Shown: positions 1 through 8,525 of the stretch, piece after piece
How positions within the stretch are numbered: the stretch's first letter is position 1
Layout of the letters: the number at the start of each line of letters is the position of its first letter
Origin: Sphingomonas kaistensis
Lineage (GTDB): Bacteria; Pseudomonadota; Alphaproteobacteria; Sphingomonadales; Sphingomonadaceae
Direction: 5' to 3'
Length of the DNA stretch: 64,000 nucleotides
Assembly: GCF_011927725.1 (NCBI RefSeq)
Contig: NZ_JAATJC010000001.1
Span: 2,673,001-2,737,000, forward strand
Translations under genes and position numbers: made by a program
The notes under the pieces: generated by a model
The model's database searches: none
The model's input: only the letters and a program-made list of their open reading frames with translations
Told to the model about the DNA's origin: nothing

Positions 1-486
1 GACGACCTGGTGGTGTGGGACAGCCTCGCGATCATCGAATATTGCGCCGACCTGACCGAGATTGCGCGCTTCTGGCCCGAGGACGTCGCGGCCCGCGCGA
101 TGGCCCGTTCGATGGCGGCGGAAATGCATTCGGGCTTTGCGGCACTCCGCCGCGAATGCCCGATGAACGTGCGCCGCAACGTCCCCAAGCCCGACCTGTC
201 GCGCGATACGATCGCCGACATCAACCGCATCCTCGTGCTGTGGGCGCAGTCCCGGGCACGGCACGGCGGCAGCGGCCCCTTCCTGTTCGGTGAATGGACC
301 GCGGTCGACATGATGTACGCCCCGGTGGTGACCCGCTTCCTGACCTACTCGATCCCGGTCCCGCCCTTCGCCCGGCAATATATGTCCGACGTCCTGCGGC
401 ACCCGCACGTCGCGGCGTGGATCGAGGCGGCCCAGGACGAGCCGTGGGTGATCGAACAATATGAAGGCGACCACGGAACCGCCTGA
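1..486 (+). CDS. Glutathione S-transferase family protein, 3' part only
   Basis: The reading frame is open at the left edge of the window, so the N-terminal thioredoxin-like domain is mostly missing. The visible part begins with VVWDSLAIIEY, which fits the end of the GST N-terminal domain, where a Glu/Asp-Ser pair binds the gamma-glutamyl group of glutathione. The rest is helical, as in the GST C-terminal domain, and includes FLFGEWTAVDMMYAPVV, the usual 'F-G-x-x-S/T-x-A-D' capping segment. It probably conjugates or reduces small electrophiles in the cytoplasm; the substrate is unknown. The stop codon is TGA at 484-486, followed 21 bases later by a small lipoprotein gene. Confidence 0.85.
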   Translation, partial: DDLVVWDSLAIIEYCADLTEIARFWPEDVAARAMARSMAAEMHSGFAALRRECPMNVRRNVPKPDLSRDTIADINRILVLWAQSRARHGGSGPFLFGEWTAVDMMYAPVVTRFLTYSIPVPPFARQYMSDVLRHPHVAAWIEAAQDEPWVIEQYEGDHGTA

Positions 487-507
487 CTCCCCGTTCGTCT
501 CCGGGGT

Positions 508-864
508 GTGCGTAAACTTTTCCTTATCGCTGCGGTATTTACCGCTTCCGCCTGTGCCAGTCCCAAGGACCGGATCGCCGAAGGATTGACCGGCTACGGG
601 GTGGCCGAAGCGCCTGCGCAATGCGTCGGTGCGCAGCTGCAACGCAGCCTGTCGCTCGGCCAGTTGCAGGAACTCGGGCGGGTCGCCAGCGCCACCCGCG
701 CGCGTGATCCCGACCCCTCGCGGCTGACCATCGACGACTTTCTCCGTGCCGCAAGCGAGGTACGCGATCCCAGGATCGCCATCGAGGTCGCAAAGGCGGC
801 GGGCCGCTGCAACCTGTCGCCCCTGGGCTTTGCCCCGGCCAAGTATGAGATGGACGACGCTTAG
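508..864 (+). CDS. Small hypothetical lipoprotein
   Basis: This 118-residue protein begins at GTG 508 with a short type II signal peptide (MRKLFLIAAVFTASAC). The lipobox ends at Cys16, so it is probably lipidated and membrane-anchored. The mature part is mostly helical with two further cysteines (AQCVGAQ and AGRCNLS) that could form a disulfide. I do not recognise a named family. It lies between the GST gene and dapE, 38 bases before dapE, on the same strand. GTG was chosen because it immediately precedes the signal peptide. Confidence 0.65.
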   Translation: MRKLFLIAAVFTASACASPKDRIAEGLTGYGVAEAPAQCVGAQLQRSLSLGQLQELGRVASATRARDPDPSRLTIDDFLRAASEVRDPRIAIEVAKAAGRCNLSPLGFAPAKYEMDDA

Positions 865-902
865 CCTGTCGGACTGCGCCGCAGGCTGCTAGCAAGCGGC
901 CC

Positions 903-2036
903 ATGCCCGTCATCGATCCCGTCGACCTTGCCGCCCGGCTGATCTCCGTCCCTTCGGTCACCCCCGCCAGCGGCGCGGTGTTCGACGTGCTGGACGAGGC
1001 GCTGAGCGGCCTTGGTTTCACCATCCACCGCTTCACCCTCGGCGAGGCGCCGGACGGCCCGACCGAGAACATGGTCGCTATCCGCGAGCGCGGGCCGGGG
1101 CCGCACGTCGGCTTTGCCGGGCACCTCGATGTCGTTCCGGCTGGCGACGGCTGGGAGGGCGACGCCTTCACCGCCCGGATCGCGGACGGACGGCTGGTCG
1201 GGCGCGGCGCCAACGACATGAAAAGCGCGATCGCCGCAGCGGTCGCCGCCGTGTCGGCGATCGAACAGCCGAGCGGCACCCTCTCCTTCCTGATCACCGG
1301 CGACGAGGAAGGCTATGCGACCTTTGGCACGCCGCGGATCATCGACTGGCTGAACGACCGGGCGATCCGCCCCGACATGATCCTGATCGGCGAGCCGACC
1401 AGCGAGACCAGGCTGGGCGACACGGTCAAGATCGGGCGCCGCGGCTCGCTCAACTTCTGGATCAGGACCAGGGGCGTGCAGGGCCATGTCGCCTACCCCC
1501 ACAAGGCCGACAACCCAGTACCCCGCCTGGCGAAGATCGTCGCGGCGCTGTCGGCGCTGCACCTCGACGATGGGACCGAGGCGTTTCCGCCGTCGAACCT
1601 CGAATTCGTCGCGCTCGGCACGCCGACCGCCGCAAGCAACCTCATCCCGGGCGAGGCCAGCGCGCAGGGCAACATCCGCTTCAACAACCTGCACACGGGC
1701 GACCGATTGATCGCCCTGCTGACGGAAACGGCTCAGGCGGTGGACCCGGGCTGTGAGGTGCGGACGCGGATTTCGGGAGAAGCGTTCCTGACCCCGCCGG
1801 GCAAGCTGTACGAGCTGGTCACCGAGGCGATCCGGGCGGAATGCGGCATCGCGCCGGAGCTATCGACCGGGGGCGGCACGTCGGACGGCCGGTTCCTCAT
1901 CAAGCTCTGCCCCGTCGTCGACTTCGGGCTGCCCAACGCCAGCATGCACAAGGTCGGGGAAAGCGCCGGCGTCGACGACATCGAGACGCTGTCCCGTATC
2001 TACCGCCGGGTCTTCGCGGGCGGCCTCGAGGCCTAG
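903..2036 (+). CDS. dapE: Succinyl-diaminopimelate desuccinylase
   Basis: M20-family metallohydrolase that converts N-succinyl-LL-2,6-diaminopimelate to LL-diaminopimelate and succinate, in the lysine and peptidoglycan precursor pathway (cytoplasm). At 377 residues it has the usual DapE length. Visible metal-site motifs are GHLDVVPAGDGW (about residue 75), GRGANDMKSAIAA (about 100) and TGDEEGYATFGT (about 136, catalytic Glu pair). The lid-domain sequence GVQGHVAYPHKADNP and the C-terminal STGGGTSDGRF also match DapE. It starts at ATG 903. Its stop is two bases from the stop of the convergent GGDEF-EAL gene. Confidence 0.93.
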   Translation: MPVIDPVDLAARLISVPSVTPASGAVFDVLDEALSGLGFTIHRFTLGEAPDGPTENMVAIRERGPGPHVGFAGHLDVVPAGDGWEGDAFTARIADGRLVGRGANDMKSAIAAAVAAVSAIEQPSGTLSFLITGDEEGYATFGTPRIIDWLNDRAIRPDMILIGEPTSETRLGDTVKIGRRGSLNFWIRTRGVQGHVAYPHKADNPVPRLAKIVAALSALHLDDGTEAFPPSNLEFVALGTPTAASNLIPGEASAQGNIRFNNLHTGDRLIALLTETAQAVDPGCEVRTRISGEAFLTPPGKLYELVTEAIRAECGIAPELSTGGGTSDGRFLIKLCPVVDFGLPNASMHKVGESAGVDDIETLSRIYRRVFAGGLEA

Positions 2037-2037
2037 T

Positions 2038-3717
2038 TCAGGCCGCGCTCCGGTCTTCGCTGATGGCGTGCGAGGTCCAGGCGAGGAATTCGCGCTCCAT
2101 CATCGGCTCGGCGAAGACGTAACCCTGGATCGTCTCGCAGCCCATGGTGCGCAGGATGTCGGCCTGGGCGACGGTTTCCACCGCTTCGGCGACCAACTCG
2201 CAATCGACCCCGCGGACGAGCTGGATGACCGCCTGGACGACGTTGCGTGCCTGCTCGCTGGTGGTGATGTCATGGATCAGCGACTGATCGAGCTTGATCC
2301 GGTCGAGCGGCAACTGGCGCAGCCGGGCGATGTTGGAATAGCCGGTGCCGAAATCGTCCAGCGCGATCGTCGCTCCGTCGCGGCGCAGCTCGGCCATCTC
2401 GTCCAGTGTCGCCTGGGAGCATTCCATCGCCGCGGTTTCGGTGATCTCGATCTCGATCCGGTCAAGGCCGACCCCTGCCTCCGCGAAGATCTGGCGCAGC
2501 TTGGGGAAGAAATCGTGCCGCTCCAGCTGCCGCGGGGAGACGTTGAAGGCGACCCGCTTCGAGCCTTCGTCGGTTTCGCTCCAGCTGGCGAGCATCGCCG
2601 CCACTTCGGCCATCACCCACTCGCCGATCTCGCTGATGATCCCGGTCCGCTCGGCGATCGAGATGAACTGGTTGGGCGGGACCATGCCGCGCACCGGGTG
2701 GGTCCAGCGCAGCAGCGCTTCGGCGCCCGTCACGGCGCCGCTTGCAAGGCTCAGCTGCGGCTGGAGGACGAGCCGGAATTCGCCGCGTTCGACCGCGACG
2801 GCCAGCGCCTTTTCGGTGTCGATCCGGTGCTGATGCTCGGCCGCCAGCGTGTCGCTGAACAGGCAATGCTGGTGACCGCCGCGCGACTTGGCGCGATACA
2901 TGGCGATATCGGCGGCCCGCATCAGGTCTTCCACCGAGTTGCCGTGCCGGGGACCGAGCGCGAGACCGACCGAGGCGCCGACGTCAATGCTGTGGCCGTG
3001 GAGCTCGAACGGCTCACCGATCGCCAGCACCACGCGGCGGGCGATCCGCTCGGCCTCGGGCTCTCCCGCGACGTCGGGGAAGAACAAGGTGAACTCATCG
3101 CCGGCGAGCCGCGCCAGCAAGGGGCGGCGGATGGCTCCAGCGGCCTCGCTGTTGATCAGCACGCGGAGGCGATTGGCGACCATCACCAGCAGCTGATCGC
3201 CGCGGGCGTGGCCGAGACTGTCGTTGACCGCCTTGAACCGGTCGAGGTCGACGAACAGCATGGCCGCGGTGCGACCGTCGGCCCTCGCCAGCAGCCGCTC
3301 GGCCTCGGCGCGGAAATTGAGCCGGTTGGGGAGGCTGGTGACGGGGTCGTACATCCCCAGCGCCTGGGCATTGTCGATCGAGCTGCGGACCTCGGCGAAC
3401 AGGCTGTCCACCGCCGCCGCGACCTTGGGCATGACCCGCCGCACCGCTTCGGGCGCCGGGCTGGTGAGGTCGCCTTCCTCCACCGCCAGCAGACGGTCGC
3501 GAAGTGCCGCGAGGGCACGTGCGCCTTCGCTATTGGGGCGCTCGGCCGCGATGTAGCAGACGACCAGGCAGAAGGCGCCGGCGACCACCGCGGCGGTGAT
3601 CTGCTGCGGCAACTGGGTGATCGTGACGAAGACGTAGAGCGAGAAGACAAAAGACGCGACGCCAGCCAGCCCCGAGAGGAGAATGTTGCTGACCTTCTGC
3701 GCAGTGCCGACCTTCAT
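2038..3717 (-). CDS. Membrane-bound GGDEF-EAL cyclic di-GMP protein
   Basis: Predicted bifunctional diguanylate cyclase/phosphodiesterase. Two hydrophobic segments at the N-terminus (about residues 12-32 and 38-57) anchor it in the inner membrane. They are followed by a GGDEF domain with the variant signature AGDEF (RLAGDEFTLFF) and an EAL domain with intact EAL (TGAEALLRW), NVSPRQ, ITETAAME, DDFGTGYSN and KLDQSL motifs. The EAL half should hydrolyse c-di-GMP; the first Gly-to-Ala change in GGDEF does not by itself rule out synthesis. ATG 3717 follows a GGAGGTG ribosome-binding sequence closely; GTG 3726 is an alternative start. It stands alone, convergent with dapE. Confidence 0.88.
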   Translation of the reverse strand: MKVGTAQKVSNILLSGLAGVASFVFSLYVFVTITQLPQQITAAVVAGAFCLVVCYIAAERPNSEGARALAALRDRLLAVEEGDLTSPAPEAVRRVMPKVAAAVDSLFAEVRSSIDNAQALGMYDPVTSLPNRLNFRAEAERLLARADGRTAAMLFVDLDRFKAVNDSLGHARGDQLLVMVANRLRVLINSEAAGAIRRPLLARLAGDEFTLFFPDVAGEPEAERIARRVVLAIGEPFELHGHSIDVGASVGLALGPRHGNSVEDLMRAADIAMYRAKSRGGHQHCLFSDTLAAEHQHRIDTEKALAVAVERGEFRLVLQPQLSLASGAVTGAEALLRWTHPVRGMVPPNQFISIAERTGIISEIGEWVMAEVAAMLASWSETDEGSKRVAFNVSPRQLERHDFFPKLRQIFAEAGVGLDRIEIEITETAAMECSQATLDEMAELRRDGATIALDDFGTGYSNIARLRQLPLDRIKLDQSLIHDITTSEQARNVVQAVIQLVRGVDCELVAEAVETVAQADILRTMGCETIQGYVFAEPMMEREFLAWTSHAISEDRSAA

Positions 3718-3776
3718 CACCTCCACTGGATTAAGGATGCGGAGTTAAGAACCAGTATAGCTGTTCCGGTGAGCCC

Positions 3777-4325
3777 CTAGCGGCGCAGGATCAAGTACAG
3801 GCTTCCGCCTCCGCCATGGCGGCGATGCGCGCTGCGGACGGCGGCGATCCGATCGGCATGGCGCGACACCGCCAGCCAGTCGTGAACGGCGGCGCGGATC
3901 TTGCCGCGCAGGATCGGCGGCTCGCCCGGACGGTGGTGGCCGGTGATCAGCAGCAGCACGCGGTCGCCGGTCGACACCGCCCGTTCGAGCGCTACGTCGA
4001 GCGCATCATAGGCACGTTCGAGACTGTGGCCGTGAAGATCGATGGTGCGGTCGACGGGGATGTTGCCGCTCTTCAGGCGCCTTTCCCAATGTCCATCGAG
4101 ATTGCCGTGAATGGTGGCGCGGCGAACCGGCGCGGCGGTGATCTCTCGCGGAGGGGGCACCCTTCCCTTGGGCAAGCGGGCGGGCGGCGTGACGGCGGGC
4201 AAGGGCACCGGGGCCACGGCCACAAGCGGTTGGCGAAGCTTGGCCGGCCCTTCCCTGCTGAGCGGCGTGATGGACGCGGTCACCCGCGCCCACAGCGCCG
4301 CTTCGTCAGGGCTGAGCGAACGCAC
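3777..4325 (-). CDS. Smr-domain protein
   Basis: A 182-residue protein with a C-terminal Smr (small MutS-related) domain: TIDLHGHSLERAYDAL followed by LLITGHHRP and a conserved ILRGKIRAAVHDWL. Smr domains are nucleases or nucleic-acid binders. This stand-alone proteobacterial type (often DUF2027/SmrA-like) has no settled role. The N-terminal MRSLSPDEAALWARV is typical of alphaproteobacterial members, supporting ATG 4325. The start overlaps the 3' end of mltA by 20 bases, so it is likely co-transcribed with mltA and the Tim44-like gene, a conserved alphaproteobacterial gene order. Confidence 0.85.
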   Translation of the reverse strand: MRSLSPDEAALWARVTASITPLSREGPAKLRQPLVAVAPVPLPAVTPPARLPKGRVPPPREITAAPVRRATIHGNLDGHWERRLKSGNIPVDRTIDLHGHSLERAYDALDVALERAVSTGDRVLLLITGHHRPGEPPILRGKIRAAVHDWLAVSRHADRIAAVRSAHRRHGGGGSLYLILRR

Positions 4326-5505
4326 GCTGGCTCAGCAGCCGATCGACGCTGACCCTGGGCAGCAGCAGCAGCGCCTCACCCTTGGAGGACATGCCACCGG
4401 CGATGCGGCGTGCTTCCTCGCCCGCACCCCAGAAGGTGTCGAAGCGGTTGGCGCCCTTGATCGCGCCACCGGTGTCCTGCGCCACCCACAGGCCGTCCGC
4501 ATCGTTGGTGACCATATCGAGCCAGACCGGCGCGCCAAGCGGCACGAACATCGGATCGGTCGCAACCGTGCCGCGCGCGGTCACCGGGAGGCCCAGCGCG
4601 CCGAGCGGTCCGGGACCGGTCAGTTCCTTGAAGAAGATCTTGGACAGGTTCTCGCGCATCAGGCTCATGCCGCCGTCGGGCTGCGCCCGCATCCAGCGCT
4701 TGATCGAGTCCATGTCGGCGCCGCCCGGAGGCAGGATGCCGCGGTCACGCAGGACGCGCCCGACCCCGACATATTCACGGCCGTTCTGGTTGTCGTAGCC
4801 GATCCGCATCACAGACCCGTCGGGCAGCCGGAGCCGGCCCGAGCCCTGGATTTCGAGAAAGAACATGTCGACCGGGTCGGCGGCATAAGCCAGCTCGAGC
4901 CCGCGCCCCGCAAGCGCCCCGTCATAGACTTCGCCGCGGGTCCAGTAGGGAACGCATTGCCCCGTCTCGTCCAAGCGTCCGCGTCCGGTCGTGCCGTCGG
5001 CCCGGGTGCAGCGGACGAGGTCGGGCGGGGTGCGGTAGATCGGCAGCGCATAGCCCGGGCCAGGCACGCGCGAGCCGAGGATCTCAGGCTCCCAATAGCC
5101 GGTCGCGAAGGCCGGTTCGGAGCCGACCTTGACCCATGCGAAGCCCGTTTCGAAGAAGCGCTTGGCGTCGGCCGCAGTGTTCGGCACCAGCCGGGCCTGG
5201 TCACACGCGGCGCGCCAGTCTTCGCCCTGGGTCAGGCCCGAGGTGTCGGGCCGGCGGACGACCGACGGACAGGATATGCGGAAGGCTGCCAGCGCACGCA
5301 GCGCCGCCTCGTCGGTGAACGGGCGCGGCGCGGCGGGGGTGATCCCGCTGAGGGCCGCGGTTGCCGGCTTGGGCGGCTCGGGCGGGACCGGGGTCGGCAC
5401 CGGCTCCGGAGTGGAGGCGGGCGGAGCCGGCTCGACAGGCGGCATCGGGCGCGTGGCGCAGGCGGCGAGCGACAGGGCGAGCAACGCTCCCAGCCCGAAC
5501 TTCAC
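4306..5505 (-). CDS. mltA: Membrane-bound lytic murein transglycosylase A
   Basis: Lytic transglycosylase that cleaves the MurNAc-GlcNAc bond of peptidoglycan, forming 1,6-anhydro ends in the periplasm. It begins with a lipoprotein signal (KFGLGALLALSLAAC), a Pro-rich linker, then the MltA domain (GLELAYAADPVDMFFLEIQG; MRIGYDNQNGREY). It ends with the 3D domain (VAQDTGGAIKG, FDTFWGAG), which holds the catalytic Asp. GTG 5505 is preferred because AAGG lies about 8 bases upstream; GTG 5514 is in frame and possible. It follows the Tim44-like gene by about 10 bases and overlaps smr. Confidence 0.9.
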   Translation of the reverse strand: MKFGLGALLALSLAACATRPMPPVEPAPPASTPEPVPTPVPPEPPKPATAALSGITPAAPRPFTDEAALRALAAFRISCPSVVRRPDTSGLTQGEDWRAACDQARLVPNTAADAKRFFETGFAWVKVGSEPAFATGYWEPEILGSRVPGPGYALPIYRTPPDLVRCTRADGTTGRGRLDETGQCVPYWTRGEVYDGALAGRGLELAYAADPVDMFFLEIQGSGRLRLPDGSVMRIGYDNQNGREYVGVGRVLRDRGILPPGGADMDSIKRWMRAQPDGGMSLMRENLSKIFFKELTGPGPLGALGLPVTARGTVATDPMFVPLGAPVWLDMVTNDADGLWVAQDTGGAIKGANRFDTFWGAGEEARRIAGGMSSKGEALLLLPRVSVDRLLSQRAFAQP

Positions 5506-5515
5506 GGCGGTCACC

Positions 5516-6178
5516 TTATTCGTCGTCGGTTTCGACCAGGATCCAGTTGGGATCGCTGCTGCCGAGGTCGCGGCGGAAGGTCCAGCGGTCACGCGTCTGC
5601 ACCGCATCGCTGACGCTTCCGGCAAGCACATTGCCGTCCGCGTCGCGGGTGATCGCCACGATGTCGGCCTCGAAGCGGACGGTGATGGTCGCGACCTTGC
5701 CGCTGGTGTTGGCCGCGGCGATGATCGCCTGCTCGATCGCGATCAGGCGGTTGTCGAGCCGCTGTCCGGCCGACTCGCGCTCCGCGATCGCTTCGTTGAA
5801 GGCGCCCGCGATTTCGGGATCGAGGAAGCTGCGCACCTCGTCCAGCTGGCCCTTCCAGAAAGCCTCGAGGATCATCCGGTAGGCGCCTTGCGCACCCTCC
5901 AGGAACCGGGCGACGTCGAAACTCGGGTCCGCCGCCAGCAGCGCGCGGACGCCGGGTCCGGCGGTCGGGAGATAGGCCGTGTCGAGCGGCTCGGCCCCAG
6001 CACCGTGCGGCTGCGCCTGCGACGGCTGCCCGACCTCGGCTGTCCGTGCCAGCTGGGGCTCGGGCTCGTGCCGGTTGCTGGGTAGTTGCTGCTCATGGCC
6101 GGTGCGTTCGCCAAGCACGCTGTAGAGCCTGAAGCCGACGAACAGCGCTACCAGCGCAAGGATGATGATCGAAACCAA
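5516..6178 (-). CDS. Tim44/TimA-like domain membrane protein
   Basis: Bacterial Tim44-like protein: one N-terminal transmembrane helix (VSIIILALVALFVGF), the family sequence RLYSVLGERTGHEQQ, a low-complexity linker, and a C-terminal Tim44 domain (FLEGAQGAYRMILEAFWKG) of the type that binds membranes in mitochondrial import. Its bacterial function is not established. The start is TTG 6178, placed just before the membrane helix and 8 bases after an AGAAGG sequence; a longer frame to 6280 lacks family similarity. It is first in the run Tim44-mltA-smr and is divergent from secB, a neighbourhood common in Alphaproteobacteria. Confidence 0.85.
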   Translation of the reverse strand: MVSIIILALVALFVGFRLYSVLGERTGHEQQLPSNRHEPEPQLARTAEVGQPSQAQPHGAGAEPLDTAYLPTAGPGVRALLAADPSFDVARFLEGAQGAYRMILEAFWKGQLDEVRSFLDPEIAGAFNEAIAERESAGQRLDNRLIAIEQAIIAAANTSGKVATITVRFEADIVAITRDADGNVLAGSVSDAVQTRDRWTFRRDLGSSDPNWILVETDDE

Positions 6179-6383
6179 GAGTGTCGCCTTCTTTCCCGTC
6201 GGGAGTATATTACCGCAACGCCTAACATAGGCACTGGTGCCCAAGCCGCAAACCCTGGCACTGAGCATATCTCGCGCCATTGCACCGCTTCGGCCCGGCT
6301 GCTAGTCGCCCGCCCCGAACAAGCCGCGGGAAGCAGCCGTCTTCCCGTGCCTTTCACTGTAGCATGTTTGAGGGCATTTGATC

Positions 6384-6905
6384 ATGGCCGCTTCCGATCC
6401 CGTTTCCACCGGCGCCAACGGCGCTGCCGAGCCCACCGCCGAAGGCCCCCAGGTCGCCGCGCTGGCGCAATATGTGAAGGATCTGTCGGTCGAGAACCCC
6501 TCGTCGCCGCAGGTCTTCCAGTGGAACGAGCAGCCGCAGCTCGACGTGCAGTTCAACATTGCCGTGAACAAGGTCGCCGACGACGTCCACGAAGTGGTGC
6601 TCAAGATCGACGCTTCGGCGCGTTCGGCGTCGGGGGTGCAGTTCGTCCTCGACCTCAGCTATGCCGGCATCTTCGGGCTTCGCAACATTCCCGAGGAGCA
6701 GCTTCCGCCGTTCCTCCTGGTCGAAGCCCCGCGCCTGCTGTTCCCGTTCGCCCGCCAGGTGGTCGCCGCCGCGACGCAGGATGCCGGCTTCCCGCCGCTG
6801 ATGCTCGATCCGATCGATTTCGCGAGCGTCTACATGAACCAGGTCGAAGCCGCGCAGGCGATGGCCGACGCCGGTGAGCTTCCGCAGGGCGACACCGTCC
6901 AGTAA
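6384..6905 (+). CDS. secB: Protein-export chaperone SecB
   Basis: Homotetrameric cytosolic chaperone that keeps preproteins unfolded and passes them to SecA. The 173-residue protein has the SecB core: QYVKDLSVENPSSPQVF, QPQLDVQFNIAVNK and LDLSYAGIF. The segment LLVEAPRLLFPFARQVV belongs to the peptide-binding groove and SecA contact region, and PPLMLDPIDFASVY is near the C-terminus. ATG 6384 is chosen over an upstream TTG because GAGGG lies at normal spacing before it. It is divergent from the Tim44-like gene. Confidence 0.95.
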   Translation: MAASDPVSTGANGAAEPTAEGPQVAALAQYVKDLSVENPSSPQVFQWNEQPQLDVQFNIAVNKVADDVHEVVLKIDASARSASGVQFVLDLSYAGIFGLRNIPEEQLPPFLLVEAPRLLFPFARQVVAAATQDAGFPPLMLDPIDFASVYMNQVEAAQAMADAGELPQGDTVQ

Positions 6906-6953
6906 GCAATCCCTTCCCGGAAACGGGACAGGCGGCGAGGGAACGGCAAGCCC

Positions 6954-8525
6954 ATGAATCTCCTCAAGGCCACCGGCACCATCGGCGGGCTGACCCTGGT
7001 CAGCCGCATCCTCGGCTTCGCGCGCGAGATGCTGATGAGCCGGATCATGGGCGCATCGGCCGCGGCGGACGCCTTCTTCGTCGCGTTCCGCCTTCCCAAC
7101 ACCTTCCGCCGACTGTTCGGTGAGGGTGCGTTCAGCGCGGGGTTCGTTCCGCTCTACGCCCAGCGGCTGCAGGGCGAGGATGGCGAGGCCGAGGCCAAGA
7201 AGTTCTCGGAAGAAGTGCTTGCCGTCTTTCTTCCGACGCTGGTGCTCTTCACCCTCGTCTTCCAGCTCATCATGCCGGTCTTCGTCGCCGCCATATCCGG
7301 CTATTCGGGCGAGAAGCTCGAGCTTGCGACCTACCTCACCCGGATCACCTTTCCCTACCTGATCCTGATCAGCCTGGTTTCCCTGTGGGCCGGGGTTCTC
7401 AACAGCCTCGCGAAGTTCACCGCAGCGGCGTTCGCGCCGGCCTTGCTCAATGTCTGCATGATGCTGGCGCTGATCCTGTTCCCGCAGGGCGGCCCGGACA
7501 CCGCCTTCTGGCTTGCCGTGTCGGTGACGATCGGCGGCGTGATCCAGCTCGGGCTGTTGATCATCTCCGCGGTCAGGGCCGGCGTGTCGCTGCGCCTGCG
7601 CCGGCCGAAGATCACGCCGGGGGTGAAGCAGTTCCTGGTGGTGGTGATCCCCGCCACGCTGGGCGCCGGCGTTTACCAGATCAGTGCTTTCATCGACACC
7701 TTCTTCCTTGCCCGCATCGGCACCGGCGCGCTGTCGTGGTTCAATTACGCCGACCGCCTCAACCAGCTGCCGCTGGGCGTGATCGGAGCGGCGCTGGGCA
7801 CCGCCATCCTGCCTGCGATCAGCCGCCACGTCGGCGCCAATGATCCGGACAAGGCCGCGCACGTCCAGGCCCAGGCGCTCGACCTTGGCATGTTCCTGAC
7901 CCTGCCCGCTGCGCTTGCCCTGTGCGTCGCCGCGGGACCGCTTGCCGGCGCGCTGTTCCAGGGCGGCGAGTTCACCGCCCGCGACGCCGACATCACCGCC
8001 ACCGTGCTGGCGATCATCGTGCTCGGCCTGCCGGCCTATGTGCTGGTGAAGGTGCTGACCCCCGGCTTCTATTCGCGCCAGGACACCGCCACCCCGGTCA
8101 AGACGGCTGCGGTGGTGCTGGTGGTGAACGTGGTGCTGAACTTCGTGGTCCAGGCCATGTCGACCGATCCCCTGTTCCGGATCGCCGGGCTCAGCGCCGT
8201 GATCGCGATCACCAGCTGGCTCAACTGCGCGATCCTGTACGTCATCCTCCACCGTCGCGGGCACTTCCGGGTGCCGGGCTGGCTGGCCAGCCGGATCCTG
8301 CGCCAGCTGCTTGCGGGCGCGGTCATGGTCGCTGCTCTGTACGGGCTGGAAATGGTGTTCGCCGACTGGTTCACCGGCAGCGCCGGCCGCCGCATCGTCG
8401 CCGTTGGCGCCCTGGTCGGTATCGGCATGGGCATCTACTTCCCCTTGTGCTGGACGATCGGCGGCGTGGATAGGCAGGCGTTCAAGGACCTCCTCCGCCG
8501 CAAGAGGCCTGCCGCCAATGCCTGA
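6954..8525 (+). CDS. murJ: Lipid II flippase MurJ
   Basis: MviN/MurJ-type flippase that moves undecaprenyl-linked lipid II across the inner membrane for peptidoglycan synthesis. The 523-residue protein has about 14 hydrophobic segments. Family motifs include LVSRILGFAREMLMSRIMG at the N-terminus, containing the cavity arginine, and FFVAFRLPNTFRRLFGEGAF. Also present are YADRLNQLPLGVIGAALGTAILP and LVKVLTPGFYSRQDTATP. It starts at ATG 6954 and its 3' end overlaps trpS by 8 bases, so the two are translationally coupled. Confidence 0.95.
   Translation: MNLLKATGTIGGLTLVSRILGFAREMLMSRIMGASAAADAFFVAFRLPNTFRRLFGEGAFSAGFVPLYAQRLQGEDGEAEAKKFSEEVLAVFLPTLVLFTLVFQLIMPVFVAAISGYSGEKLELATYLTRITFPYLILISLVSLWAGVLNSLAKFTAAAFAPALLNVCMMLALILFPQGGPDTAFWLAVSVTIGGVIQLGLLIISAVRAGVSLRLRRPKITPGVKQFLVVVIPATLGAGVYQISAFIDTFFLARIGTGALSWFNYADRLNQLPLGVIGAALGTAILPAISRHVGANDPDKAAHVQAQALDLGMFLTLPAALALCVAAGPLAGALFQGGEFTARDADITATVLAIIVLGLPAYVLVKVLTPGFYSRQDTATPVKTAAVVLVVNVVLNFVVQAMSTDPLFRIAGLSAVIAITSWLNCAILYVILHRRGHFRVPGWLASRILRQLLAGAVMVAALYGLEMVFADWFTGSAGRRIVAVGALVGIGMGIYFPLCWTIGGVDRQAFKDLLRRKRPAANA

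Noticed and set aside
2068..3780. 570-codon plus-strand frame opposite the GGDEF-EAL gene
   Set aside because: It mirrors the conserved GGDEF and EAL domains on the other strand and has no recognisable protein features.
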